Assembly: GCA_030803735.1 (NCBI GenBank) | Contig: JAURUC010000001.1 | Span: forward strand, 1,683,501-1,747,500 | Reading direction: 5' to 3' | DNA from: Actinopolyspora lacussalsi | GTDB lineage: Bacteria; Actinomycetota; Actinomycetes; Mycobacteriales; Pseudonocardiaceae | DNA: 64,000 nucleotides | In this document: positions 27,487-39,347 of the stretch, in pieces | Layout of the letters: every line of letters begins with the position of its first letter | How positions within the stretch are numbered: position 1 is the stretch's first letter | Position numbers and translations under genes: made by a program | Notes under the pieces: generated by a model | The model's input: the letters and a program-made list of their open reading frames with translations, nothing else | The model's database searches: none | What the model was told of the DNA's origin: nothing

Positions 27487-27944
27487 GACGCTCCCACCTC
27501 ATCGACAACACGCGATACGGCGTCCCGGAATGCCATCCAACCCAGCAGCGCACACTTGACCCGCATCGGGTACTTGGCGACCCCTGCGAAGGCGACTCCG
27601 TCCTCCAGGACGTCCTCGTCGGGTTCGACCTGGCCGCGGCCTTCCATCAACTCTGTGAAGGCCGCCTGCTTGTCCAGTGCCTCTTGCAACGGACGGCCCA
27701 CCACCAGGTCGGTCAGCACCGAGGTGGCAGCCTGACTGATCGAGCAGCCCTGTCCGGCGTAGGAGACGTCGGCCACCGTCGCCTCCGTACCACTGCCGAC
27801 CAACCGCACCCGCAACGTCACCTCGTCACCACAGGTCGGGTTGACCTGGAACGACTCGGCGTCGAACGGTTCCCGCAGGCCGTGCCGGTGCGGATTCCGG
27901 TAGTGATCCAGGATTATCTCCTGGTACATCTGTTCGAGCTGCAT
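27483..27944 (-). CDS. sufU: SUF zinc-dependent sulfurtransferase SufU
   Basis: A 153-residue IscU-like protein that takes sulfur from SufS in Gram-positive SUF systems. Three cysteines are visible in NPTCGDE, YAGQGCSISQA and VKCALLGW, and LDHYRNPHRHG is the usual N-terminal motif. ATG 27944 is chosen because GAGG lies eight bases upstream; two GTG codons directly before it are alternatives. It follows sufS by ten bases. Confidence 0.94.
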   Translation of the reverse strand: MQLEQMYQEIILDHYRNPHRHGLREPFDAESFQVNPTCGDEVTLRVRLVGSGTEATVADVSYAGQGCSISQAATSVLTDLVVGRPLQEALDKQAAFTELMEGRGQVEPDEDVLEDGVAFAGVAKYPMRVKCALLGWMAFRDAVSRVVDEVGAS

Positions 27945-27954
27945 CACCACATCC

Positions 27955-30065
<2,111 letters not shown>

Positions 30066-30135
30066 CGTGTTCGTCTTCTCCAGGTGGTTGCGCGAAAAGC
30101 TGTGTCTTGCTGCCGCGTCAGCGGCGGTGGGCGGG

Positions 30136-30162
30136 CGGCCGAAACGCCGAGCGTTCCGGCCG
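30136..30162. other. Hairpin in the sufD-sufC spacer
   Basis: CGGCCGAAACGC and GCGTTCCGGCCG pair over 12 bp with one mismatch and a three-base loop. It sits in the only sizeable gap inside the suf operon and may partly terminate transcription or protect the mRNA after processing. Confidence 0.45.
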
Positions 30163-30170
30163 TGGCCGGC

Positions 30171-31364
30171 TCATGCTCCGACCGCCGCCAGTTCCTTGTC
30201 GATCGCGGCCTCCAGCCGCTCGCGGACCTCGTCGACCGTGATCTTCTGCAGGAGTTCGCCGAAGAAGCCGCGTACCACCAGCCTGCGTGCCTGGTCGTAC
30301 GGAATCCCCCTGGCCTGCAGGTAGAACAGCTGGTCGTCGTCGAAGCGCCCGATCGCGCTGGCGTGCCCCGCCCCGGCGATCTCGCCGGTCTCGATCTCCA
30401 GGTTGGGCACCGAGTCGGCACGCGCTCCCTCGGTGAGCACCAGGTTGCGGTTCAGCTCGAACGTCTCGGTCCCCTCGGCCGCCGCCTGGATGAGCACGTC
30501 GCCGATCCAGACCGAGCGGGCCGAATCGCCCTGCAGCGCCCCCTTGTAGGTGACGTTGCTGCGGCAGTTCGGCTGCGCGTGGTCCATCAACAGCCGGTGC
30601 TCCAGATGCTGACCGCTGTCGGCGAAGTACACCCCCAGCACGTCGGCGTCGCCGCCGCGGTCACCGAAGGTCACCTTGGTGTTGACCCGCACGAGATCGC
30701 CGCCGAGCGAGGCGGCGAAATGGCGGAACACCGCGTCCTTGCCGAGGTAGGCGTGCTCGGAGGAAACCTGGGTGGCGTCGTCGGCGAAGTCGTGGATGGT
30801 CACCACCGACAGTTGTGCCGAGTCCTCGGCGATCATCTCGATGTTGTCGCCGATGATCCCGGAGCCGCGGTAGTCCAGCACGACCACGGCCTCGGACAGC
30901 GGCTCGGCCCGGACCTGCAGGTGCCCGTAGGCGGTACGGTCCTGCCCCGGGCCGTGCACGGTGACGGTGACCGGGTCGGTGGCCTGCGTGTCCTTCGGGA
31001 TCGTAACCACGGTGGCCTCGGTGAACGAGCTCCACGCCTGGGCGGCGATCCGGTCGGCGGGAGCGCCGGCCGCGCCCAGCCGCTCGTCGGAGCGGTCCAC
31101 GGTCTCCACCTTCACGGCGGAGTCCCCGCTGACCTCCACATCGAGCGAACCGGTGGCCTCGGCCGAGCCGTCGTGCAGTCCATGCAGCCGCTTCATGGGC
31201 GTGAAGCGCCAGTCCTCCTCACGCCCACCGGGCACCTCGAAGGCACGCACGTCGTAGGAGGTGAAGCGGTGCCCGCGAGAACTCCGCGGCGGCACCGCGG
31301 AGTTCTGCGGATCGCGCTCGTCGAGGCCGTTCCGGCCGGACGTTTCGAGAGTCGACTCCGTCAT
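30171..31364 (-). CDS. sufD: Fe-S assembly scaffold protein SufD
   Basis: A 397-residue partner of SufB in the SufBC2D scaffold. The beta-helix core and the C-terminal region GAGHASAIGRFDDDQLFYLQ, then RGIPYDQARRLVVRGFF are characteristic. The start codon shares one base with the sufB stop (TGATG). Confidence 0.94.
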   Translation of the reverse strand: MTESTLETSGRNGLDERDPQNSAVPPRSSRGHRFTSYDVRAFEVPGGREEDWRFTPMKRLHGLHDGSAEATGSLDVEVSGDSAVKVETVDRSDERLGAAGAPADRIAAQAWSSFTEATVVTIPKDTQATDPVTVTVHGPGQDRTAYGHLQVRAEPLSEAVVVLDYRGSGIIGDNIEMIAEDSAQLSVVTIHDFADDATQVSSEHAYLGKDAVFRHFAASLGGDLVRVNTKVTFGDRGGDADVLGVYFADSGQHLEHRLLMDHAQPNCRSNVTYKGALQGDSARSVWIGDVLIQAAAEGTETFELNRNLVLTEGARADSVPNLEIETGEIAGAGHASAIGRFDDDQLFYLQARGIPYDQARRLVVRGFFGELLQKITVDEVRERLEAAIDKELAAVGA

Positions 31365-32824
31365 CAGCCGACGGCCCCTTCCATTTGCAGCTCGATCAGA
31401 CGGTTCAGTTCCAGGGCGTACTCCATGGGGAGTTCGCGGGCGATCGGTTCGACGAACCCGCGCACCACCATGGCCATCGCCTCGTCCTCGGTCAGCCCCC
31501 GCTGCATCAGGTAGAACAGCTGGTCGTCACTGACCTTGGACACGGTGGCCTCGTGGCCCATCGTCACGTCGTCGACCCGGACGTCCACGTACGGGTATGT
31601 GTCCGACTGACTGATGTTGTCCACCAGCAGGGCGTCGCACTTGACGTTGGACGAGGAGTGGTTGGCGCGCTTGGCCACCTTGACCAGCCCGCGGTAGGAG
31701 GTGCGCCCACCGCCACGCGCGATCGACTTGGAGACGATCGAGGAGGAGGTGTGCGGCGCCATGTGCTCCATCTTCGCGCCCGCGTCCTGGTGCTGGTTCT
31801 CACCGGCGAAGGCCACCGAGAGCACCTCGCCCTTGGCGTGCTCGCCCATCAGGAACACCGACGGGTACTTCATGGTCACCTTGGAGCCCAGGTTGCCGTC
31901 GACCCACTCCATGGTGGCGCCCTCTTCGGCCTTGGCACGCTTGGTGACCAGGTTGTAGACGTTGTTGGACCAGTTCTGGATGGTCGTGTAACGGCAACGG
32001 GCGTTGCGCTTGACCACGATCTCCACCACGGCCGAGTGCAGCGAGTCGGTGGAGTAGATCGGCGCGGTGCAGCCCTCGACGTAGTGCACGTAGGCACCCT
32101 CGTCGACCACGATCAGGGTGCGCTCGAACTGGCCCATGTTCTCGGTGTTGATCCGGAAGTAGGCCTGCAGCGGAATGTCGACGTGCACGCCCTTGGGCAC
32201 GTAGATGAACGAGCCGCCGGACCACACCGCCGTGTTGAGCGCGGAGAACTTGTTGTCACCGGCCGGGATGACCGAGCCGAAGTACTCCTCGAAGATCTCG
32301 GGGTGCTCCCGCAGCGCGGTGTCGGTGTCGAGGAACTTGACACCCTTTTCCTCGAGGTCCTCGCGGATCTTGTGGTAGACGACCTCGGACTCGTACTGCG
32401 CGGCGACACCGGCGACCAGACGCTGCTTCTCCGCCTCGGGGATACCCAGCTTGTCGTAGGTGTTCTTGATGTCCTCGGGCAGGTCGTCCCAGGTCTGTGC
32501 CTGCTCCTCGGTGGAGCGCACGAAGTACTTGATGTTGTCGAAGTCGATCTCCGAGAGGTCGGCGCCCCAGGCGGGCGTCGGCTTGCGATCGAACAGCCCG
32601 AGCGCCTTCAGCCGCGCCTGCAGCATCCAGTCGGGCTCTTCCTTGCGCTCCGAGATCTCCCGGACGACGGCCTCGCTGAGGCCGCGTTGCGCGTTCGCGC
32701 CCGCGACGTCCGGATCGGACCAGCCGTACTCGTAGTTACCGAGTGTGGCCAGGGTTTCTTCCTGGGACATTGGTTCGGAACTGGGCACCGTGGTGGGTGT
32801 GCGCTGCTCCGCAGCGGCAGTCAT
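31364..32824 (-). CDS. sufB: Fe-S assembly scaffold protein SufB
   Basis: A 486-residue scaffold on which clusters are built. It contains YEYGWSDPD near the N terminus, [16 protein letters not shown], the conserved beta-helix Cys region [14 protein letters not shown], and the end [20 protein letters not shown]. No intein interrupts it, unlike M. tuberculosis SufB. Its ATG overlaps the sufR stop by four bases. Confidence 0.96.
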   Translation of the reverse strand: MTAAAEQRTPTTVPSSEPMSQEETLATLGNYEYGWSDPDVAGANAQRGLSEAVVREISERKEEPDWMLQARLKALGLFDRKPTPAWGADLSEIDFDNIKYFVRSTEEQAQTWDDLPEDIKNTYDKLGIPEAEKQRLVAGVAAQYESEVVYHKIREDLEEKGVKFLDTDTALREHPEIFEEYFGSVIPAGDNKFSALNTAVWSGGSFIYVPKGVHVDIPLQAYFRINTENMGQFERTLIVVDEGAYVHYVEGCTAPIYSTDSLHSAVVEIVVKRNARCRYTTIQNWSNNVYNLVTKRAKAEEGATMEWVDGNLGSKVTMKYPSVFLMGEHAKGEVLSVAFAGENQHQDAGAKMEHMAPHTSSSIVSKSIARGGGRTSYRGLVKVAKRANHSSSNVKCDALLVDNISQSDTYPYVDVRVDDVTMGHEATVSKVSDDQLFYLMQRGLTEDEAMAMVVRGFVEPIARELPMEYALELNRLIELQMEGAVG

Positions 32825-33666
32825 ACGGGCTCCCCTCCATGAGGACTCGGGGCAGTGTCCTGTCGGTCCGGGCTCCGCGACGCGGATCCCGAAGCGACAG
32901 CGTTGTGATCGGTTTCCGGACGGCTCGCCGTACGGTCCTCCGATCGTGCGTGCGGAACGTGCGTGGTGCAGGCCGCGTCGCCGTTGGCGATCGTGGCCAG
33001 CCGCTGCACGTGGGTGCCGAGAACTTCGGCGAACGCCTCCGTCTCGGCCTCACACAACTGCGGAAAATCCGCAGCGACATGCGCCACCGGGCAGTGGTGC
33101 TGACAAAGCTGCTCCCCTGACCCGACGGTTCGAGCGGAAGCGGCATAGCCCTCCCGCGTGAGCGCGTCAGCCAACACCTGGGCCCGTTCGGCGACGGTCC
33201 CACTCGCTGCCAACGCCTCACGGTGGTGCTCGACCAGAGCGGCCATCCGCCGTTCGGCGAACGAGCGAATCGCCTGCTCGCCGGACTGTTCGGCCAGAAA
33301 CCGCAAAGCCGAGACGGCGAGATCGTCGTAGGCATGGCCGAACCGTGCCCGCCCGCTCTCGGTCAACAGGAACAGCTTAGCCGGACGTCCCCTCCCCCTG
33401 CGGCCACGAGACGAGGACTCCCTGATCCACGCCTCGCCATCGGCGACCAGCGCATCGAGATGCCTGCGCACCGCCGCCGGACTCAGACCGAGCCGCTCGG
33501 CGATCCCGGCCGCCGTGACGGGGCCCTGTTCGAGCACTGTCCGGGCGACCAGCTGCCGGGTCCGCCCGTCACCGGCGCTCGGAGCCGCACCCTGCCGCGC
33601 AGAGCCCGGCTCCTCGGCGGCCCACTCGACCGCCGCGCCCGCTGGGGAGGTTCCGACGTTTTTCAC
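32821..33666 (-). CDS. sufR: Iron-sulfur-responsive repressor SufR
   Basis: A 281-residue winged-helix regulator. The HTH lies in [20 protein letters not shown], followed by a [18 protein letters not shown] wing. The C-terminal half has the cluster ligands [19 protein letters not shown] and DAACTTH. In mycobacteria SufR holds a 4Fe-4S cluster and represses the suf operon. It is the first gene of the operon, so autoregulation is expected. The GTG at 33666 has no good ribosome site and may be leaderless. A tail of about 50 residues after the last ligand is longer than usual. Confidence 0.92.
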   Translation of the reverse strand: MKNVGTSPAGAAVEWAAEEPGSARQGAAPSAGDGRTRQLVARTVLEQGPVTAAGIAERLGLSPAAVRRHLDALVADGEAWIRESSSRGRRGRGRPAKLFLLTESGRARFGHAYDDLAVSALRFLAEQSGEQAIRSFAERRMAALVEHHREALAASGTVAERAQVLADALTREGYAASARTVGSGEQLCQHHCPVAHVAADFPQLCEAETEAFAEVLGTHVQRLATIANGDAACTTHVPHARSEDRTASRPETDHNAVASGSASRSPDRQDTAPSPHGGEPV

Positions 33667-33679
33667 AACACTGATGTTA
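33667..33679. promoter_or_regulatory. Candidate SufR operator overlapping the suf promoter
   Basis: AACA-CTGA-TGTT (33667-33678) is an inverted repeat immediately upstream of the sufR GTG. On the minus strand TAACAT (33674-33679) lies 8-13 bases before that GTG, where the -10 of a leaderless transcript would be. An operator here would block RNA polymerase directly. The same spacer serves the divergent mptB gene. Confidence 0.4.
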
Positions 33680-33804
33680 CCTAATTTGGAACGGCACGAC
33701 AGCGGGCAGGTCCGAGCACATGAGTTGTCTCACACCCCGGTTACCCGAACGCACCACTCGCCCTTGCCACGTACCCGTCGGTCGAGTGGCTAGGCTCGGT
33801 CAAC

Positions 33805-35436
33805 ATGGCGGCAGGCGAAGCAACCGACACCGGCGACTCGGACAGGAGCCACTCCGGCCGGCGGGACCGAACACGGGAGGACGCCGGAACCACCACGATC
33901 GCACCGGAGACGAACGACGTCCCGGGACCACTCGACCGGAACGAACGCCGCCAACTGGCACTCGTACGCCGGTTCGGCACCACGGGTGCCCTGCTGCTCG
34001 CGTTCGCCGCGGTCGGAGCGGGAGCGGCACCGGTGGACAACCCGATCTCCGGAATCCGCGTGCTGAGCCTGCCCGCCCGCATGCCCACCGTGGCGATGGC
34101 CTGCGCCTGGCTGGGCATGCTGATGGTCGTGATCGGCTGGCTGTGGCTGGGCAGGCTCGCGCTGCCGGGACGTAGCCGCCTCGTCTCGCACACCCAGCTC
34201 GGCCGCACCATAGTCATGTGGGGCTTTCCACTGGCGATAGCCCCACCGCTGTTCAGCCGCGACATGTACGCCTACCTCGCACAGAGCGCGGTGGCTGCCA
34301 GCGGAGCCGACCCCTACGAATTCGGCCCCTCCGAGGCACTGGGCGTGGACAACCCGCTGACCGGAAACGTCCCCAACATCTGGCGGGACACCCCCGCCCC
34401 CTACGGGCCGTTGTTCCTGATGCTCGGCAGGGGCATCGCGGCGCTCGTCGGGGAGAACATCGTGTTCGGCGTGCTGCTGTGGCGAGTGGTGATGCTGCTG
34501 TCGCTGGCGCTGGCCGTCTGGGCCATTCCCCACCTGGCCAGGCGTTGCGGCGTGCCGCCCGTGTGCGCGCTGTGGCTGTGCGCGGCCAACCCGATCGTGC
34601 TGTTCCACGTGGTCAGCGGTATGCACAACGAGGCGCTGCTGATGGGCCTGATGCTGGCGGGCATCGAGCTGGGACTGCGGCTGCCGCGCCCGATGGGACT
34701 CGTCGTCGGGTCGGTGGTGATAGTCGTGGCGGGAGCCGTGAAACCCCCCGCCTTCATCGCCCTCGGTTTCCTCGGGATGTATCTGGCGCGCCGACGCGGC
34801 GGCCGACTCACCGACCTGCTGCTCGTGGCCGCGGCGATGGTCGCCGTGTTCCTCGCGACCATGACCGTCATCACGGTGACCAGCGGCTGGGGCCTGGGCT
34901 GGCTCGAAACGTTCGACGTGCCGAACCGCATCAAGACATGGCTGGCCCCGATGACCGCGGTCGGCATGTTCGGCGGCGGCGGCGTGAGCATGCTGCTGCG
35001 ACTCGGCAACCACACCGACGCGATGCTGAGCATCACCAAGGTGATCGGATACGGGATCAGCGCACTGGTGTGCCTACGACTGCTCTGGACCTCCTTCCGC
35101 GGCCGGATCGAACCCCTGACCGGGCTGGGGATAACCCTGGGAGCCGTGGCGCTGCTCGGCCCGGTGCTGCACCCCTGGTACCTGCTGTGGGCGCTTGCGC
35201 CGCTGGCGGTGTCCACGAACGACTCGCGGTTCCGGGTGGTCACCATCGCCATCAGCGCCTCGGTCGCGCTGCTGGTGCCCCCGACGGGCGCCGGGTACGT
35301 ACTGCGCTACTACATGATCCCGTTCGCCGTGATCGCCGCCCTGATCGCGTTCGCCGCGATCCTGCTGCTCACCCGCGGCAGGGTGCCGCGGCTGCTGCCC
35401 AGCCTGCGTCGACCGGCCACGCCTGACTCACGATGA
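33805..35436 (+). CDS. mptB: Polyprenol-phosphate mannose-dependent alpha-(1->6) mannosyltransferase MptB
   Basis: A 543-residue GT-C fold membrane enzyme with a hydrophilic N terminus of about 50 residues and about 12-13 hydrophobic segments. The first-loop motif PPLFSRDMYAYLAQ holds the catalytic Asp region, followed by NPLTGNVPNIWRDTPAPYGP. MptB extends the mannan backbone of lipomannan and lipoarabinomannan. The divergent arrangement with sufR is the same as for Rv1459c/Rv1460 of M. tuberculosis. Confidence 0.92.
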   Translation: MAAGEATDTGDSDRSHSGRRDRTREDAGTTTIAPETNDVPGPLDRNERRQLALVRRFGTTGALLLAFAAVGAGAAPVDNPISGIRVLSLPARMPTVAMACAWLGMLMVVIGWLWLGRLALPGRSRLVSHTQLGRTIVMWGFPLAIAPPLFSRDMYAYLAQSAVAASGADPYEFGPSEALGVDNPLTGNVPNIWRDTPAPYGPLFLMLGRGIAALVGENIVFGVLLWRVVMLLSLALAVWAIPHLARRCGVPPVCALWLCAANPIVLFHVVSGMHNEALLMGLMLAGIELGLRLPRPMGLVVGSVVIVVAGAVKPPAFIALGFLGMYLARRRGGRLTDLLLVAAAMVAVFLATMTVITVTSGWGLGWLETFDVPNRIKTWLAPMTAVGMFGGGGVSMLLRLGNHTDAMLSITKVIGYGISALVCLRLLWTSFRGRIEPLTGLGITLGAVALLGPVLHPWYLLWALAPLAVSTNDSRFRVVTIAISASVALLVPPTGAGYVLRYYMIPFAVIAALIAFAAILLLTRGRVPRLLPSLRRPATPDSR

Positions 35437-35445
35437 ACCTCACCA

Positions 35446-35480
35446 CCGGCTCCCGAGGTTCCGCCGAACGAGCACCTACG
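35446..35480 (-). repeat. Partial dispersed repeat family B, copy 4
   Basis: On the plus strand GAGGTTCCGCCGAACGAG leads into GCACCTACG. Read on the minus strand this is CGTAGGTGCTCG then TTCGGCGGAACCTC, joining the GTAGGT segment and the GGCGGAACC core of the family. It lies just past the mptB stop. Confidence 0.55.
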
Positions 35481-35518
35481 AAAACCGTGCCGGAAGAACG
35501 GTATTAGGCTGGCGGAGC

Positions 35519-36457
35519 GTGAACCCAGACGCCGACTCCGCCGCTGTGCGGGCACGGGGGCTGACCAAACGATTCGGCGGCAACACCGCCGTGTCCGAGA
35601 TCGACCTGCACCTGGCGCGCGGTGAGATGCTGGCCCTGCTCGGCCCGAACGGCGCGGGCAAGACCACCACCGTGGAAATCTGCGAGGGCTTCCTGCGTCC
35701 CGACGCCGGGCAGGTCCGAGTGCTCGGACTCGATCCGGTCGACCAGGGTGCCCGGCTCCGCCCCCGCATCGGGGTGATGCCCCAGGGGGGCGGTGCCTAC
35801 CCCGGTGTGCGCACCGAGGAGATGTTGCGCCTGGTGGCCGCCTGCTGCGCCGAGCCGCTCGACCCGGCCTGGCTGTTGGACATTCTCGGACTCGACGGAG
35901 TGCGCACGACCCCCTACAAGCGGTTGTCCGGCGGGCAGCAACAACGACTGTCACTGGCGTGCGCGCTGGTCGGCAGACCGGAACTGGTCTTCCTCGACGA
36001 ACCGACCGCGGGAATGGACGCCCACGCGCGCAACCTGGTCTGGGAACTGATGTCGGCGCTCCGCGCCGACGGGGTCGGTGTGCTGCTGACCACCCACCTG
36101 ATGGACGAGGCCGAGACCCTCGCCGACCGGGTGGTGATCATCGATCACGGCCGCGTGCTCGCACGGGGCACCCCCGAAGAACTCACCTCCGGCGACGAGG
36201 AACACCGCGAACTGCACTTCCGGTCCCGCCCCGGACTGGACCTCGAACAGCTGCTGACCGCGCTGCCGGAAGGGTGCTCCGCCCGGGAAGTGCGTCCGGG
36301 ACAGTACCTGGTGCGGGGTCACATCGACCCGCAGACCGTCTCCACCGTGACGGCGTGGTGTGCCCGGCACGGAGTAATGGCCGACGAACTGCGGATCGGC
36401 AGACGCAGCCTGGAGGACGTCTTCCTCCAACTGACCGGACGGGAGCTGCGCGCTTGA
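35519..36457 (+). CDS. ABC exporter ATPase (DrrA/CcmA type)
   Basis: A 312-residue ATPase with Walker A GPNGAGKTTTVEICEG, signature LSGGQQQRLSLACAL, Walker B LVFLDEPTAGMD and a C-terminal extension typical of DrrA-like export ATPases. It pairs with the permease that follows, which it overlaps by four bases. Conserved next to mptB in mycolic and related actinomycetes; a role in exporting an envelope component is likely but unproven. The GTG at 35519 has GGCGGAG a few bases upstream. Confidence 0.92.
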   Translation: MNPDADSAAVRARGLTKRFGGNTAVSEIDLHLARGEMLALLGPNGAGKTTTVEICEGFLRPDAGQVRVLGLDPVDQGARLRPRIGVMPQGGGAYPGVRTEEMLRLVAACCAEPLDPAWLLDILGLDGVRTTPYKRLSGGQQQRLSLACALVGRPELVFLDEPTAGMDAHARNLVWELMSALRADGVGVLLTTHLMDEAETLADRVVIIDHGRVLARGTPEELTSGDEEHRELHFRSRPGLDLEQLLTALPEGCSAREVRPGQYLVRGHIDPQTVSTVTAWCARHGVMADELRIGRRSLEDVFLQLTGRELRA

Positions 36458-37299
36458 CACGACAGGAAAGCTCCGACAGCGCGTACGAGGGGCTCGCGAA
36501 CACACCGGAACGGACCACCCGGAACCCCACCTTCGCACCGGGAACCTTCCGCCCCTCTCCGGGACGGGCCAATCCGCTGCGGATGCTGCTCACCCAGACG
36601 CGGGCGGAATCGCTGCTGACGCTGCGGCACCCGGAGCAGGCACTGCTGACCCTGCTGATCCCGCTCGTACTGCTGATCGGGATGAGTACCCTCGACATCG
36701 GACTGGTGGAACAGCCCCGCGTCGACTCGGTCACCCCGCGGATACTCGCGCTGGCGGTGATGTCCACCGGATTCACCGGGCAGGCCATCGCACTGGGATT
36801 CGACCGCCGCTACGGCGTGATCAAGCGCCTCAGCGCCACCGCCCTCCCCCGCTGGGTGCTGATCGCGGGCCGCGTACTCGCCGCACTGCTGGTCGTGGCA
36901 CTGCAAACCGTGGTCCTCGGCGGTACCGCCCTCGTACTCGGTTGGCACCCCTCCGGTGCCGGCGTGGCGGCGGCGGTCCCGGTACTGATCCTGGGAACAC
37001 TCGTCTTCGGTGCGGGCGGAGTGCTCGTGGGTGGCGCGCTGCGGGCCGAGACGGTGCTCGCCGTGGCCAACACGGCCTGGTTCGCGCTGCTGCTGGCGGG
37101 CGGACTCGCGATCCCCGCCCGGCACCTGCCCGGCGTCATGAGCTCGCTCGCCGAGTACCTGCCCTCCGGAGCCCTGGCCGAAACGCTCGACGCCTGCCTC
37201 GCCGACGGGACGGCGCCCACCGCGGGATCACTACTGGTCCTGCTGTGCTGGGGAGTCATCGCCGGAGCCCTGGCGGTGCGCACCACCCGCCTCAGTTGA
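36454..37299 (+). CDS. ABC-2 type exporter permease
   Basis: A 281-residue membrane protein with a hydrophilic N terminus of about 45 residues and six hydrophobic segments. GFDRRYGVIKRLSATALPR is the cytosolic loop typical of ABC-2 permeases. The TTG at 36454 overlaps the ATPase stop (TTGA), which favours this start and suggests coupling. ATG at 36583 is a shorter alternative. It should form a homodimer or partner with the ATPase upstream. Confidence 0.88.
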   Translation: MTRQESSDSAYEGLANTPERTTRNPTFAPGTFRPSPGRANPLRMLLTQTRAESLLTLRHPEQALLTLLIPLVLLIGMSTLDIGLVEQPRVDSVTPRILALAVMSTGFTGQAIALGFDRRYGVIKRLSATALPRWVLIAGRVLAALLVVALQTVVLGGTALVLGWHPSGAGVAAAVPVLILGTLVFGAGGVLVGGALRAETVLAVANTAWFALLLAGGLAIPARHLPGVMSSLAEYLPSGALAETLDACLADGTAPTAGSLLVLLCWGVIAGALAVRTTRLS

Positions 37300-37341
37300 T
37301 CCCGGCTCCGGCGCGGTCCGGGGATCACTAGAGTGCGGGCC

Positions 37342-38193
37342 ATGGAAAACCGAAACGCGCGCCGGGCCAAGAACGCTCTCGACCTACCGCACGCCATGAT
37401 CTACTTCGCTCCCGAGCTGGAACGGGAAATGTCCGAGCTCGGGATCGACTCCTGGAGCAGGGCCTACTTCGCGAGCCGTGCCGCCCCGCTGGGCGCCGTC
37501 GGGGCGAACCTGGTGACCGCCACCTTCTACAACTTCAACCCCGAACTGGTGCGCCAGCACATTCCCGCCGCCTGGTCGGTCGCCGATCCGGAGGACATCG
37601 TCGCCGCACGGTTCCGCGCGGTCTCGGGAGCCCTGGAACGAATGCTGGGACGGGAAGCGGTCCGTTCGGAGGCGGTCGACGAAGCCGGACGGCTCGCGGC
37701 CAAGGCCGCCGAGAGGTGCTCGCCCGCGGGCAAACCTCTGTTCGCCGGACACGCGGAGATCGAGTACCCGGACGAACCGCATCTGCGCCTGTGGCACGCC
37801 CTGACACTGTTACGGGAGTTCCGGGGCGACGCGCACATCGCCGTACTGCAACAGGCGGGACTCGGCCCGCTGCAGGCACCCGTGCTGCAGAGCGCGGCCG
37901 GACGGGGGATGAACGCCGCGACGTTGAAACAGACCCGGGCCTGGTCCGAGGAACAGTGGACCGACGCACAACTGGAACTGGCCGACCGGGGCCTGCTGGA
38001 CTCCTCCGGAGCGGTGACAGCGGCCGGTGAGCAACTGCTCGACGAGATCGAGGACACCACCGACGCGGCCTCGTTGGAACCGTGGCGCGCGCTCGACACC
38101 TCGGAGTTCTCCAAGCTGCTCGAACACGGCGGCGCACTGAGCAAACAGCTCCACGAGGCCGGCGCGGTGCCGAAGCGGCTCTTCGAGCACTGA
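37342..38193 (+). CDS. SCO6745 family protein (SalK-like)
   Basis: A 283-residue cytosolic, mostly helical protein. It starts MENRNARRAKNALDLPHAM, with IYFAPELEREMSELGIDSW and YFASRAAPLGAVGANLVTA. This matches the actinobacterial SCO6745 family, of which SalK is a member; its biochemical role is unknown, though a helix-turn-helix-like core is suspected. The ATG at 37342 is preferred to GTG 37333 because the family starts near here. It lies between an exporter and heme A synthase genes. Confidence 0.82.
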   Translation: MENRNARRAKNALDLPHAMIYFAPELEREMSELGIDSWSRAYFASRAAPLGAVGANLVTATFYNFNPELVRQHIPAAWSVADPEDIVAARFRAVSGALERMLGREAVRSEAVDEAGRLAAKAAERCSPAGKPLFAGHAEIEYPDEPHLRLWHALTLLREFRGDAHIAVLQQAGLGPLQAPVLQSAAGRGMNAATLKQTRAWSEEQWTDAQLELADRGLLDSSGAVTAAGEQLLDEIEDTTDAASLEPWRALDTSEFSKLLEHGGALSKQLHEAGAVPKRLFEH

Positions 38194-38317
38194 CTCCGCC
38201 GGGCTGCGCACTCTCGCGGTGGTGGTCCCCGTCCGGCGGGAATCACCACCGTGGCGTGCGACACCGACGCGCGGTCCCCCGCGCCGGGCGACGCCCTGGT
38301 GTGCCTACCATCGTCTC

Positions 38318-39289
38318 GTGCCGACCCTGTCGTTGCCAGAACGAATAACCCGCCCCTCCGCCCGGCTGGTTCGCGCCTCGGCCGTCGCGGTACTGGTCAC
38401 CCAGATGATGATCGCGGTAACCGGCGCGGTCGTGCGTGTCACCGGCTCGGGACTGGGGTGTCCGACGTGGCCGCAGTGTTTCCCCGGCAGCATGGTGCCG
38501 GTCTCGCACGCCGATATCGCGCCGCTGCACCAAGCCGTCGAGTTCGGCAACCGGCTGCTGACCTGGGTCGTCGCGGCCACGGCGCTGATCTGTCTGCTGC
38601 TGTCATGGCGAGTGCGCCCGGTCCGCCCGAGACTGCGCCTACTGGCCGGGTTGGTGCTGATCGGTGTTCCGGTGCAGGCCGTGATCGGCGGTATGACGGT
38701 GCTGCTGGATCTGCGCTGGTGGAGCGTATCGCTGCACTTCATGGCATCGGCGGTGCTGATCTGGATCTCCGGGCTGCTGGTCAAGGCAGCGGGCGAGGGT
38801 GACGAGAAACCGTATCCGGTCGTCACCGGCAGGATGCGCGGCGTTCTGGTGGCGCTGACAGCGGTCGCGGCCGCGATGTTGTTCGCGGGCACGCTGGTCA
38901 CGGCGGCGGGTCCGCACGCCGGTGACCCGAGCACCCCGCGGCTGCCGATGTCCATTCCGCTGCTGACCCAGCTGCACGGGCTGCTGGTGATGGCCTATCT
39001 CTGCCTGCTGGCGGTGTTCGGGTTCTGGCTGCGCGGCACCTCGCCGACTCGTGGCCTGCTGCGTGCCTACGCCACCGCCTGCCTCGTGGTGCTCGCGCAG
39101 GGGGTGATCGGGTCGGTGCAGTACGTCACCGGGGTTCCCGAGGGGCTGGTGGTGGCCCACGTCCTCGGCTCCACGATCGTGATCGCGACGGTGTCCCTGC
39201 TCTGGGCGGAGTCCCGCTACCGGGGCCCGGCTCCCAACCGGCGGCAGCCGCGCTCGGTTCACGTGGCGAGCGAACCGGTGAGTGGTTGA
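38318..39289 (+). CDS. ctaA: Heme A synthase (COX15/CtaA family)
   Basis: A 323-residue membrane protein with eight hydrophobic segments. Histidines that bind the two hemes are seen in LHQAVEFGNRLLT, SLHFMAS, QLHGLLVM and VAHVLGST. GSGLGCPTWPQCFPG carries the conserved cysteine pair of the first external loop. It oxidises heme O to heme A for the aa3 oxidase. GTG 38318 gives the family N terminus. It ends convergently with the MarR-type regulator gene. Confidence 0.92.
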   Translation: MPTLSLPERITRPSARLVRASAVAVLVTQMMIAVTGAVVRVTGSGLGCPTWPQCFPGSMVPVSHADIAPLHQAVEFGNRLLTWVVAATALICLLLSWRVRPVRPRLRLLAGLVLIGVPVQAVIGGMTVLLDLRWWSVSLHFMASAVLIWISGLLVKAAGEGDEKPYPVVTGRMRGVLVALTAVAAAMLFAGTLVTAAGPHAGDPSTPRLPMSIPLLTQLHGLLVMAYLCLLAVFGFWLRGTSPTRGLLRAYATACLVVLAQGVIGSVQYVTGVPEGLVVAHVLGSTIVIATVSLLWAESRYRGPAPNRRQPRSVHVASEPVSG

Positions 39290-39347
39290 ACGAACCCGCT
39301 GTCGCCGGGATGGCGCGTCGGGGGGTGAACTCCGGGAGCCTGCCGGA

